Shown here piece by piece: positions 16,460-24,949 of a stretch of DNA of 64,000 nt. Numbering within the stretch: the stretch's first letter is position 1; each line of letters starts with the position of its first letter. The notes beneath the pieces were generated by a model. It was not told the origin of the DNA and made no database searches. It saw nothing but the letters and a program-made list of their open reading frames with translations. The translations under genes were made by a program, and so were the position numbers. Source of the DNA: Singulisphaera sp. GP187 (GTDB lineage Bacteria; Planctomycetota; Phycisphaerae; Phycisphaerales; SM1A02); contig CAMBXO010000002.1 of NCBI GenBank assembly GCA_945871915.1, positions 1-64,000 of the forward strand, in the 5' to 3' direction.

Positions 16460-18867
16460 CCACCGCCCTTTGCCGAACGAACCCAAACTTTTCCCGACAT
16501 CTGTGGAATCTTGACCTTTGGAAATCCCTTGTCTTCCGTTTCGCCAAAGACTTGCGTCCATCCTGTTCCAAGCGTTTCCGGAATCGAGATCGAAGCCGCC
16601 GTGCCCGATGCATTCAAGGCGACCAACACTTGCTCGCCGCTTCCTTCCCGAAGGAACATCCACACATCGTGCTCGTCATCTGTGAGAAGGGTTTGAAAAC
16701 TGCCAGTTCGTAAGGCGGGATGCGCGTTACGGAGAGCAATCACCTGCTTGTAATAGGCAAGTTGCTCGTCCATTACGCGATTGTCGGACGGTTTCCCATA
16801 GGGCTCCAGATCCTTCCACAGCATCGGCTTGCGATTGTTGGGGTCACCGGATCCCCACATGCCTACCTCCGTGCCGTACCAAATCATGGGCGCGCCAACA
16901 TAGGTCATCTGAAGCAATGCGAGCAATTGCACGCGGCGGTAATGCTCCTTGCCAGGTTTGGAGGCATCGTACGACTGCACTTCCTGCTCGCGGTTGAGTT
17001 CGTTGTATCCGCGGTCCGGGTTCTTTGCCATGCTGACAACGCGGTCCGTGTCGTGGCTGTCCACAAGATTTTGCATGGCATAGGTGCATTCACTTGGATA
17101 CGCCAAGCGAAGTTCTGCAAGCTTGCGATCAAGTTCACTCACCTTGATCTTGTCCTTGCGATTCAGAATCCATGCAATCGCCGGCTTGGCAAACTCGTAG
17201 TTCATCACGGCATCAAACGCCTTCCCATCAAGCCACGGGTCTGCACGCATCCAGATTTCGCCCGTGATGTAGGCCTGCGGATTGATCTTGCGAACCAGAG
17301 CACACCATTCATGCCAGAACGACATCGGAATCTCATTGGCGACATCCAGCCGCCACCCGTCAATTCCATCTGATGGGTCTCCGTCTCCATCGGGGTCCAT
17401 CCATCGCTTGGTCACTTCAAAGATGTGCTTGCGAGCGGAATCACTGGCGATGCCTTTCGCATCGTTCTTTCGAAAGACGGGTAGTTCGCCAAAACCAAAC
17501 CACCCTTCATAGTCAAAGGGCTCCCATGATTTGACATGGAACCAGTCAGCAAATTTGCTCGCCTGTCGCTTCTCGCGAACATCCATAAATGCGGGGTGAC
17601 GCGTGCCGACGTGGTTCCAGACACCGTCAATGATCACACGGAATCCCATCTTCTTGGCTTCCTTGATGAATTCAAGAAACACACGGTCGCTTTGGGAAAA
17701 GGTCCATGTCGAAGAATCCAAGAGATCTTCCGTTGAGGCGGCTGCCGCGTAATCACCCCCGTGCCCCAAGCGTTCGTCGATGTGCAGATAGTTCGTCGCG
17801 TTGTACTTGTGATTGCTCTCCGCCTCAAAGACCGGAAGCAGATACAACGCTGTCACGCCAAGGTCTTTCAGATAGGGAAGTTGGCTGCGAAGCCCCGCAA
17901 GGTCGCCACCGCATTGCCGCCCAAAGACAAAGTGCTTGTAAAAAGTCTGCCCGTCCTTGCCCTCCCACGAGCTCGGCGCGTACCACTCTTGTTTCCAATC
18001 TCGAGTGGTTGGGCCGTCGTTCGCTGTTGATCCATTGCGAAACCGATCCACCATGATCTGATACCACACTGCGTTTTTTGCCCACTCAGGCGTCGTGAAT
18101 CCACGGTTGGCGGACGAATCAAGTGAATACATTTTGGGGTCACGCACAATGGTCTCGCTGTCTTGAATAAGAAATGTGAAGTCTGTCTTGCCGGGCTCAA
18201 CGGGAGTGATCAATTGCCAGAACTCAAATGGACCCAATCGCCCCGCCTTATCCATTTCCACCCGCCGTCCATCACGGGCGACGAATGTTACATGCTGCAC
18301 ATCGCTGGCAAGGGTTCGGTATCGAATCGTCCAATGATCTCGACCCCGCTGAAGATATTGCGGCTTGGATGGCTCAAATCGGAGTGCCGCCGTTTCCACT
18401 TTGCCATCGCCGACCTTGCCTTTGACCGACTCAAGATTGGCCTCAGGGCCAAGGCGAAGCACGCTGTTAAAGCCACCTTGTCCATCTGGGACATGCTCCT
18501 TGTTCGTTGGGTCTTCGATCCACTTTGTTCCATCCACAACAAACTTGTAGAAGCGAACACCCTCTTGCATTTGGATGGTTGCTGTCCAACGACCGTCGGG
18601 TGATCGCTTCATGGGCGTTAGCTCTCGACTCCATCCATTGAAGTCTCCAGCGAGATTTACTTGCTTCGGGTTGCCCTGCAGTTTCACATTTAAGGTAACT
18701 GCCCACGCCCCGGATCCATCTGGCTTGACCGTTGCACTTGACGGAAGATTTTGAGAAACGGCGCCCGTTTGAACGGACGCTGGCGGGACATCTGGCGGAA
18801 ACTGCTGCCATGTGGGAGCCATGGCACACAGCACGGAGATGGACGCAATCGAAAGACATCTCATCAT
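16456..18867 (-). CDS. Exported GH13 alpha-amylase / neopullulanase-like with CBM48 domain
   Basis: An 803-residue enzyme from the ATG at 18867 (a second ATG follows directly). The N-terminus (MMRCLSIASISVLCAMA) is a signal peptide, so the enzyme is exported, probably to the periplasm. Residues 57-137 resemble an AMPK/CBM48 glycogen-binding domain (VNLAGDFNGWSRELTPM). Residues 160-250 look like the extra N-domain of cyclomaltodextrinases. The GH13 catalytic residues are in IIDGVWNHVG, GWRLDV (Asp508), ITGEIW (Glu537) and VDSHDTDRV (Asp606). The likely reaction is hydrolysis of short dextrins, cyclodextrins or pullulan. It is the first gene of the malQ-glgP operon and is divergent from the sugar importer, with start codons only 21 bp apart. 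Confidence 0.9.
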   Translation of the reverse strand: MMRCLSIASISVLCAMAPTWQQFPPDVPPASVQTGAVSQNLPSSATVKPDGSGAWAVTLNVKLQGNPKQVNLAGDFNGWSRELTPMKRSPDGRWTATIQMQEGVRFYKFVVDGTKWIEDPTNKEHVPDGQGGFNSVLRLGPEANLESVKGKVGDGKVETAALRFEPSKPQYLQRGRDHWTIRYRTLASDVQHVTFVARDGRRVEMDKAGRLGPFEFWQLITPVEPGKTDFTFLIQDSETIVRDPKMYSLDSSANRGFTTPEWAKNAVWYQIMVDRFRNGSTANDGPTTRDWKQEWYAPSSWEGKDGQTFYKHFVFGRQCGGDLAGLRSQLPYLKDLGVTALYLLPVFEAESNHKYNATNYLHIDERLGHGGDYAAAASTEDLLDSSTWTFSQSDRVFLEFIKEAKKMGFRVIIDGVWNHVGTRHPAFMDVREKRQASKFADWFHVKSWEPFDYEGWFGFGELPVFRKNDAKGIASDSARKHIFEVTKRWMDPDGDGDPSDGIDGWRLDVANEIPMSFWHEWCALVRKINPQAYITGEIWMRADPWLDGKAFDAVMNYEFAKPAIAWILNRKDKIKVSELDRKLAELRLAYPSECTYAMQNLVDSHDTDRVVSMAKNPDRGYNELNREQEVQSYDASKPGKEHYRRVQLLALLQMTYVGAPMIWYGTEVGMWGSGDPNNRKPMLWKDLEPYGKPSDNRVMDEQLAYYKQVIALRNAHPALRTGSFQTLLTDDEHDVWMFLREGSGEQVLVALNASGTAASISIPETLGTGWTQVFGETEDKGFPKVKIPQMSGKVWVRSAKGGG

Positions 18868-18882
18868 GCACAGAACTATACT
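18853..18882. promoter_or_regulatory. Overlapping divergent -10 boxes between the amylase operon and the sugar importer operon
   Basis: The sequence ACTATACT (18875-18882) holds TATACT on the plus strand (18877-18882) and TATAGT on the minus strand (18880-18875). The plus box ends 6 nt before the importer ATG (18889) and the minus box 7 nt before the amylase ATG (18867). A partial -35 (AAGACA, 18853-18858, 18-nt spacer) fits the plus promoter; none is clear for the minus. Both transcripts would be leaderless, and the two promoters could not easily fire at once. Confidence 0.5.
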
Positions 18883-18888
18883 GAAGCC

Positions 18889-21294
18889 ATGCACCGCGGA
18901 AGTCGAAACCGCTCGCTTGCGAGCCGATTTCTCGGTGGAGCGCTCATGGTTCTGGCGATTGGGCTGGTCGCGTGGAGTTTTCATCGCGTAGGTTGGCGAG
19001 CGTTTCATTCTTGGCAAAACCATTCGACCGTCGACAAAGAACTTGTGGTCCTCCATTGGTCTGGCGAAGGCGGACCAGAGGAGGACGCGATTGTCGAGGA
19101 CAGTTTACGAGCCTTTGAGAAACTCCACCCAAACGTTCGCGTGCGGCGAATCAATCCAGGCGATGCGGGCAGTTTCTACACCAAATTACAAACCATGCTT
19201 GCAAGCGGCTCTCCGCCCGATGTGTTTTATGTTGGTGCCGAGCGGGTCGCCAGCTTTGCCGACATGGAATTGCTTGAGCCGCTCGATCCATACTTGAGGG
19301 CTGACGCGGAATCCCGTCCTGACGACGCGATCAATCTCGACGGGTTTTTCCCATGCACCGTGGAGGCCTTTCGATATGACGGGAATCGAAGTGGCGCCGG
19401 TGCGCTCTACGGCATTCCCAAGGACTTTACGACTGTCGGCTTCTACTACAACAAAGATATTTTTCTACGCGCTGGCGTTCCATTTCCAAAGGATGATTGG
19501 ACTTGGGACGATTACCTCGCCGCCGCTCGAGCCATTGCAGCCACACGAAATCCGGATGGCGAACCCTATATTGGAAGTGAATTCGTCACCTGGCCCATGA
19601 TGGTGCGCGCGTTTCTTCGCACCGAAGGCGCCGAAGTACGCGGCGGCGACTTCAATGATCTCCGACTCGACGATGAACATACGGTCGCCATCCTCGATCG
19701 ATTGCGTGCGTGGAGGCAGGATGAGGTGAACACGCTGACCAGCGGCCGCAGCAAACTGGCAACGGGTGCCGCCGTTTTTACGACTGGTCGCGTCGGCATG
19801 GCTGGGCCGTTTGGTCGATGGGTGGTGCCGGAATACCGTCGTATTCGCGACTTTGATTGGGACTTTGCACCACTTCCACGCGGCAAAGTTCAGTCCAATG
19901 TCATAGCGACCGTGGCGTGGAGCGTGAGTGCTCAGAGCTCCCACAAGGACGAGGCCTGGGCATTGGTGCGATGGCTTGTCAGTCCCGAGTCGCAAGCCGC
20001 TAATGCCAAATTGGGGCTGGCCATTCCAACGATTCGTTCCGTGGCCGAAAGCCCTTCGTTTCTTGATCCATCTCAGAAGCCCGCCAACGATCGCGGATTT
20101 TTGGACAGCGCGGCGTATGCGTCAGTGGTTGATTGGCCTTCCGATCCACGGTTTGAACAATTGCTCGGTGGCAATCTCGACCGCGCTCTCAAAGTCGGCG
20201 ACCTCACTGTGCCTCAGTCGATTGACTCCTTCATGAAGCAGTGGGCCATTGAAAAAAACAGCCCCTTGGCAAAGTCGGGCTTCCCACGCTTTCCATGGCA
20301 ACCCATCGCATGGACGATTGCTTGTTGCTGCGTAGTGGCCCTCACGACATTTGGTTGGTGGTGCCTCACATCCCGAAACGACCGTGCGACGAGGGACGAA
20401 ACAAAAGCTGGCTGGCTCCTGGCAAGCCCATGGGTCCTCGGGTTCATGCTGTTCATGGCATTTCCGATCGTCATGAGTTTCCTGCTTAGCCTTTCCAAGT
20501 GGCGCGGTGTCGGCCCAATCGAAACGGCCTCGTTTGTGGGGGGAGCCAACTACTTCCAATTGTTGATTCATGACCCTCGCTTTGCCACCAGCTTGAAAGT
20601 CACTTTGTATTACACGCTGATTGCCGTTCCCGGTGGACAAATCCTTGCATTGATGGCCGCACTACTCATGAATCAAAAAGTGCGGGGTATCCACTTCTTC
20701 CGTGCTGCGTGGTATTTGCCAAGTGTGCTCGCCGGTGTTGGCGTAGCCGTTTTATGGCGATGGATCTTCGACACCGATGGCGGCCTTATGAATGCTGCGT
20801 TGCGACCGCTGCTTGCATGTGTTCATCTTGCACCGCCCGATTGGTTTGGAAAGGATGCGGCCGTGTGGGGCGCTCCGGCCTTCGCGATCATGGGATTCTG
20901 GATGGTGGGTGGTGGAATGATGATCTACCTTGCCGGACTGCAAAGTGTTCCCGAGGAACTTATGGAAGCGGCTCGCATCGACCGCCTCGGAAGTTTCTCA
21001 CGCTTCATGCGGATCACCCTTCCAATGTTGAGTCCGGTGATTCTGTTCAACATGATCATGGCGATTATTGGGTGCTTCCAGGTTTTCACACAAGCCTTCG
21101 TCATGACCGGCGGTGAGCCGGGTGATCTGACCCGTTTTTATGTGCTGTATCTCTACAACCAAGCCTTCGAGTTTTATGAGATGGGATACGCCAGTGCGAT
21201 GGCGTGGATTCTCTTACTGATCACCCTGGCACTCACTTTGATCACGTTGCGTGGGAGTCGTGGTCTGATCCATTACGAAGGGATGAAACGATGA
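18889..21294 (+). CDS. CUT1 sugar ABC importer: solute-binding protein fused to MalF-type permease
   Basis: An 801-residue single polypeptide joining two functions normally on separate genes. An N-terminal membrane anchor (residues 15-32) is followed by a family 1 sugar-binding domain at about 52-459 (LVVLHWSGEGG, MLASGSPPDVFYV, GALYGIPKDFTTVGFYYNK). A further membrane helix lies at about 469-492, then a short cytoplasmic loop and a MalF-type permease (507-801) starting AGWLLASPWVLGF. The ATPase-contact EAA loop is EELMEAARIDRLGSFSRFMRITLPM. The binding domain would be tethered in the periplasm beside its channel. The start at 18889 matches the -10 box. The following permease gene overlaps the stop (ATGA). 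Maltodextrin is the likely substrate from the neighbours. Confidence 0.9.
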   Translation: MHRGSRNRSLASRFLGGALMVLAIGLVAWSFHRVGWRAFHSWQNHSTVDKELVVLHWSGEGGPEEDAIVEDSLRAFEKLHPNVRVRRINPGDAGSFYTKLQTMLASGSPPDVFYVGAERVASFADMELLEPLDPYLRADAESRPDDAINLDGFFPCTVEAFRYDGNRSGAGALYGIPKDFTTVGFYYNKDIFLRAGVPFPKDDWTWDDYLAAARAIAATRNPDGEPYIGSEFVTWPMMVRAFLRTEGAEVRGGDFNDLRLDDEHTVAILDRLRAWRQDEVNTLTSGRSKLATGAAVFTTGRVGMAGPFGRWVVPEYRRIRDFDWDFAPLPRGKVQSNVIATVAWSVSAQSSHKDEAWALVRWLVSPESQAANAKLGLAIPTIRSVAESPSFLDPSQKPANDRGFLDSAAYASVVDWPSDPRFEQLLGGNLDRALKVGDLTVPQSIDSFMKQWAIEKNSPLAKSGFPRFPWQPIAWTIACCCVVALTTFGWWCLTSRNDRATRDETKAGWLLASPWVLGFMLFMAFPIVMSFLLSLSKWRGVGPIETASFVGGANYFQLLIHDPRFATSLKVTLYYTLIAVPGGQILALMAALLMNQKVRGIHFFRAAWYLPSVLAGVGVAVLWRWIFDTDGGLMNAALRPLLACVHLAPPDWFGKDAAVWGAPAFAIMGFWMVGGGMMIYLAGLQSVPEELMEAARIDRLGSFSRFMRITLPMLSPVILFNMIMAIIGCFQVFTQAFVMTGGEPGDLTRFYVLYLYNQAFEFYEMGYASAMAWILLLITLALTLITLRGSRGLIHYEGMKR

Positions 21295-22184
21295 CCAGCC
21301 CCACCGTTTCATCCGGAGCCGTCGGTGGCACCATGGCCAAGTTGTTTGCATACGCCGCACTGGTCATCACCACATGCATCATGGTGTTCCCACTCGTGTG
21401 GATGATCTGCGTCAGCCTGCTCACCGCGGACCGTGCACAGTCCGCCACAGTAAGTGGTGATCTCGTACGACTCATTCCAATGGAACCGCAATGGGGAAAT
21501 TTCTCTGAGGCACTTTCGCAGATGGGTTCCGTTCGTTGGCAGGGATTCCTTGATGCGCTGGCCAACTCGGTTGTTGTCACAACGCTCGTGGTTGTCGCCA
21601 CCGTTCTTTCAAGCAGTTTGGTTGGATTCGCCATGGCACGGATCCGGTTCCGCGGTCGCGAAGGATTGTTCCTGCTCATGCTTGCAACCATGATGCTTCC
21701 AGGTCAAGTCACCATGATTCCTTTGTTCATTCTCTTCCGCAGCGTCGGATGGGTCGACACCATCCTTCCGCTCGTCATCCCTGCGTTCTTCGGAAATGCA
21801 TTCTTCATCTTTATGTACCGGCAGTTCGTGGCCCAAATTCCAGAGGCACTGGTTGAAGCGGCCAAGATCGATGGGTGGAGTTGGCTTGGAGTGTGGTGGC
21901 ATGTCATGCTGCCACTCTGCCGCCCAGTGACCGCCATGTGTGCGGTGTTTACATTCATTTATGTGTGGAACGATTTCATGGGACCCCTCATCTATTTGCA
22001 TTCCGATGAGCAAGCCACGCTTGCCGTTGCCCTGAATAGTTTTCGCAATCAATATGGTGGCATCAACAAAGTCAATCTTCTGATGGCGGCAAGCCTGATC
22101 ACCATGATTCCGTGCATTATTCTCTTTCTTGCGGCGCAAAGGCAATTCATCGAGGGTCTTGGAAAGGGCGCCGTGAAAGGCTAA
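21291..22184 (+). CDS. Sugar ABC transporter permease, MalG type
   Basis: A 297-residue inner-membrane permease with six predicted helices. The family-typical features are the periplasmic segment after helix 1, the FAMARIRFRGREGLF turn, MLPGQVTMIPLFILFRSVGWVDT, and the EAA motif EALVEAAKIDGWSWLGVWWHVMLPL that docks onto the ATPase. It partners the permease half of the upstream fusion protein. The ATG at 21291 overlaps the fusion stop codon (ATGA), so the two are translationally coupled; longer in-frame starts would sit inside the fusion gene. The ATPase gene follows 11 bp downstream. Confidence 0.93.
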   Translation: MTSPTVSSGAVGGTMAKLFAYAALVITTCIMVFPLVWMICVSLLTADRAQSATVSGDLVRLIPMEPQWGNFSEALSQMGSVRWQGFLDALANSVVVTTLVVVATVLSSSLVGFAMARIRFRGREGLFLLMLATMMLPGQVTMIPLFILFRSVGWVDTILPLVIPAFFGNAFFIFMYRQFVAQIPEALVEAAKIDGWSWLGVWWHVMLPLCRPVTAMCAVFTFIYVWNDFMGPLIYLHSDEQATLAVALNSFRNQYGGINKVNLLMAASLITMIPCIILFLAAQRQFIEGLGKGAVKG

Positions 22185-22195
22185 TTGGAGAACCT

Positions 22196-23341
22196 ATGGC
22201 CAGCATTCAACTGAATCGTGTCGGCAAGATTTACCCCGGTGGCGTACACGCCGTGCAATCCGTAGATCTCTCCATTGAGCACGGCGAGTTCGTCGTTCTT
22301 GTTGGTCCCTCAGGCTGCGGCAAGAGCACGCTTTTGCGGATGATTGCGGGCCTTGAAACAGTTTCTTCGGGAACGCTCTCTATTGATGGCGTGGTGATGA
22401 ATGATGTGCCGCCTCAAGACCGCGATATTGCCATGGTGTTTCAGAATTACGCGCTCTATCCGCACATGGATGTCCGGACCAACATGGCGTTTGGGCTTCT
22501 TCGTCGCCGCCGGTTTCCGAGTCGCTTGAAAGCCTGTTTCTCATCGGCTTATGCAGCGTCTCGCCGTATCGAACGATCCGACATTGATGCACGAGTGATG
22601 GCGGCGGCCAACACCCTAGGCATCGAATCACTTCTCGCTCGAAAGCCGGCCGCTCTTTCCGGAGGACAGCGTCAGCGTGTGGCGGTTGGGCGAGCCATTG
22701 TTCGGCAGCCCAAAGTTTTTCTCTTTGATGAGCCGCTTTCAAACTTAGATGCCAAACTTCGCGTGGAAATGCGAGCCGAACTCCGCATGTTGCATCGGCG
22801 ACTTGGCGCCACCATGGTGTATGTCACCCACGATCAGGAAGAAGCGATGAGTCTTGGAGATCGCGTGGTGGTGCTTCAGGACGGATGGACACAGCAAATC
22901 GCCACGCCGAGAGAGATTTATGAAACACCCGCCAATCAATTCGTGGCCGGGTTTGTTGGAACGCCCACCATGAATTTGTTTCAGGGAACTCTCGCTTGCG
23001 AGTCTGGACGCATGGTCTTTACAAGTAGCCACTTGCGTCTTGAAGGCTCCGTGCCATCGTGGCAGCCGATTGTTCCATCGTTGCCACGATCCTGTTGTCT
23101 TGGAGTGCGTCCTGAGCATGTGCAATTAGTCGCGTCCGGCGGAACTCCCGCGACCATTGAAGCCGTAGAACATTACGGCGACCGCATGGATGTGGTGATC
23201 CGATCCTGTGGCCATCGCATCGTTGCTCGTACTGGGCCCGACGCAACGCTTCGAGACGGCGGTGCCGTAGCCGTGCAATTTGATCTTGCACGAGCCCACC
23301 TCTTTGAATCGACCAAGCCCTTCGCTCGACTTATTGGCTGA
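22196..23341 (+). CDS. Sugar ABC transporter ATP-binding protein, MalK/MsmK/UgpC type
   Basis: A 381-residue ATPase for the sugar importer. Walker A is at residues 37-45 (GPSGCGKST), the Q-loop is MVFQNYALYPHM, the signature LSGGQRQR is at 154-161, Walker B is FLFDEPLSNLD, and the switch is VTHDQEEAM. A C-terminal OB-type regulatory domain (about 240-381, with GVRPEHVQL) is present as in MalK. The ATG at 22196 follows TTGGAG by 5 nt. Unlike typical members, about 25 extra residues (103-127, RRRRFPSRLKACFSSAYAAS...) separate the Q-loop region from the helical domain. A terminator follows the stop. The domain set supports a carbohydrate substrate. Confidence 0.93.
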   Translation: MASIQLNRVGKIYPGGVHAVQSVDLSIEHGEFVVLVGPSGCGKSTLLRMIAGLETVSSGTLSIDGVVMNDVPPQDRDIAMVFQNYALYPHMDVRTNMAFGLLRRRRFPSRLKACFSSAYAASRRIERSDIDARVMAAANTLGIESLLARKPAALSGGQRQRVAVGRAIVRQPKVFLFDEPLSNLDAKLRVEMRAELRMLHRRLGATMVYVTHDQEEAMSLGDRVVVLQDGWTQQIATPREIYETPANQFVAGFVGTPTMNLFQGTLACESGRMVFTSSHLRLEGSVPSWQPIVPSLPRSCCLGVRPEHVQLVASGGTPATIEAVEHYGDRMDVVIRSCGHRIVARTGPDATLRDGGAVAVQFDLARAHLFESTKPFARLIG

Positions 23342-23368
23342 TCAAGACCGAAGTTGATTTTTCAAAGA

Positions 23369-23397
23369 AAGACCCCCGACATCATGCCGGGGGTCTT
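23369..23397. terminator. Bidirectional terminator between convergent genes
   Basis: AAGACCCCCG and CGGGGGTCTT form a 10-bp perfect stem around a 9-nt loop (23379-23387). It lies between the importer ATPase gene (ends 23341, plus) and the convergent secreted protein gene (ends 23426, minus). The ends read CTTGTT on the plus strand and CTTTCTTTG on the minus, so it can serve both transcripts. Confidence 0.8.
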
Positions 23398-23425
23398 GTT
23401 CAACATCGTTCGTTGCAAATCCGAA

Positions 23426-24631
23426 TTAGTTACACGGGCCAGCACTGAGAAGAATCAACGCAATGTCTCCGAAGTCCACTTCGGCCGTTCCATCGAGATC
23501 TGCGGAGCAGCCTGGGCATGGGCCGAAGTCCAGCAAGGCAAGGGCCACATCACCTGAGTCCACATCCAGACTGCCGTCGATGTCCCCGAAGCACGCTAAG
23601 CATGCATCGGCGCCGGCCGATGAAAAGTACTGATCGCCTTCAATGTCCGCCAAACTAAATCGGAGCGCGGCTGGCCATGTACCAATCCAACCTCCGGTTC
23701 CATCCCCGCCAAGGTTTGCGCTCGCCATTGGCAGTGCGCCAAGGAACTGATTGCTTGCGTAGTCGTGGCCATTTCCGTTGATGAAGGCGCACACTTTGAT
23801 GTCGCTTGAACCGTCCCATCCGAGCAGGACCAGGGGAATTCGTACTTCGATACCCGTTGTCACACCGCAACCACTGCCTGGATCGAGGGAATCCCCATTC
23901 GCACCACCCACATTGCTGTTGTTGATGGACACTTGGCATCCATACACCTGATCGTCAATAAGGTTGATGCCATCTATTGCTGAGAATTGACCGCTGCCCA
24001 GAAATGCACCAGCGCCTCCGCCATCGGTCAGGATTTGAGCAATGTTGGCATATTGTGTTGGCATCACCGGGGGAACGGCCGTGGCGTCATAGCCACCGAT
24101 CGTGGTCATAAAGCAGAGATCCGCCGCGAAGTCGGCATCGAATCGAAGTCCCTGCGTCGGTGTGGGGACGCCGGCAACATCCACTGAACCTGATCCCATA
24201 CGGTTCAAACCGTTGAAATCGATATCTGGGTTATCGCTGCGTAACTCATTCTGCCCGGCATCCGGAATTGAATCGATAAACACATCCAACTTGTTGAAAT
24301 TGCTTTCCAGATTGCCCGCGAAGAACAGATACAGATTTCCGTCGTCCACATCAACGTGCATAAACCCTGCGTCCAATTCGCTGCCGTTGGTGTAACTGGG
24401 CACGCCATCGCTTGCATTTCCAAATCCCGTGTGCACACCTTGTGCTGCCTTCGGGTTTCCGTACTGCGGATCCAATTGACCATCAATCACGAAATGGCAT
24501 TGGCTACAAATCAATCCATTGGAACGAGCCGCTTCCATTCGAGACGCAGTCCCAACTGGCGATTGCGCCATGGCGGTTGCGCAAGTTGAAATCAGGGCTG
24601 CAAGGGACGCATTGGTCAAGAAACGATTCAT
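23426..24631 (-). CDS. Secreted protein with CxxCH motif and dockerin-like tail
   Basis: A 401-residue exported protein of unknown activity. The ATG at 24631 has GGAGAAAG upstream and yields a clear signal peptide (ending near ATAMAQ). Near the mature N-terminus is CSQCH (Cys42, Cys45, His46), the pattern used to attach heme c, although a single such motif could bind a metal instead. The middle of the protein is beta-rich, with Asp/Asn/Gly-rich loops (DVDDGNLYLFFAGNLESNFNKLDVFID) suggesting calcium or carbohydrate binding. The C-terminus has two dockerin-like repeats (DIDGSLDVDSGDVALALLD and DLDGTAEVDFGDIALILLS), as in the GH13 pair at 7550-11847. The in-frame extension beyond 24631 lacks protein-like character. 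Confidence 0.75.
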   Translation of the reverse strand: MNRFLTNASLAALISTCATAMAQSPVGTASRMEAARSNGLICSQCHFVIDGQLDPQYGNPKAAQGVHTGFGNASDGVPSYTNGSELDAGFMHVDVDDGNLYLFFAGNLESNFNKLDVFIDSIPDAGQNELRSDNPDIDFNGLNRMGSGSVDVAGVPTPTQGLRFDADFAADLCFMTTIGGYDATAVPPVMPTQYANIAQILTDGGGAGAFLGSGQFSAIDGINLIDDQVYGCQVSINNSNVGGANGDSLDPGSGCGVTTGIEVRIPLVLLGWDGSSDIKVCAFINGNGHDYASNQFLGALPMASANLGGDGTGGWIGTWPAALRFSLADIEGDQYFSSAGADACLACFGDIDGSLDVDSGDVALALLDFGPCPGCSADLDGTAEVDFGDIALILLSAGPCN

Positions 24632-24949
24632 GGGTCTTTCTCCGTGTCGCTGGGGGAATGAGCAAATCCAAATTAGGCCTTGAACCTGAAAGCAATTCAG
24701 GTTGCCAAAGCCTAAGGCACCTAAAACTAGACCAAAAAGAGGGTTATGCCAATACTTTCTTTCAAACCAGCGCATGATATTTCGAAATAATTAGTTACCA
24801 CGACAATCCTCAAAGCACTCCTCTCGCCATGACTGAAGGCCACGCTTGACGGTTTTCGTATCAGTTTTGGTGGGATAAGCCTCGAAACCGCCCGTTTCAA
24901 TCCAAATCGTCGCCTGCATCAGCAATTTCCGGTACATAGCACCCCTCTC
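24632..24949. other. Divergent intergenic region (318 bp)
   Basis: This stretch separates the minus-strand secreted CxxCH gene from plus-strand truA and contains no credible gene. It holds a strong inverted repeat near the secreted gene (listed separately). Just before truA is GTACATAG (24932-24939), a weak -10 candidate 10-11 nt before the ATG. No -35 partner was convincing. Confidence 0.6.
24673..24715 (-). promoter_or_regulatory. Long inverted repeat in the leader/promoter region of the secreted CxxCH gene
   Basis: An inner perfect 8-bp stem (AACCTGAA 24683-24690 with TTCAGGTT 24696-24703, loop AGCAA) is extended by an outer nearly perfect 9-bp stem (24673-24681 with 24707-24715, one mismatch), separated by one and three unpaired bases. 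It ends 42 nt upstream of the ATG at 24631. It could fold in the 5' leader or be a DNA operator. No T-run follows it, so it is not a typical terminator. Confidence 0.6.

Noticed and set aside
24632-24775. A 48-residue N-terminal extension of the secreted CxxCH protein
   Set aside because: It would place the signal peptide inside the protein, and it crosses the inverted repeat at 24673-24715; the ATG at 24631 has a ribosome site.
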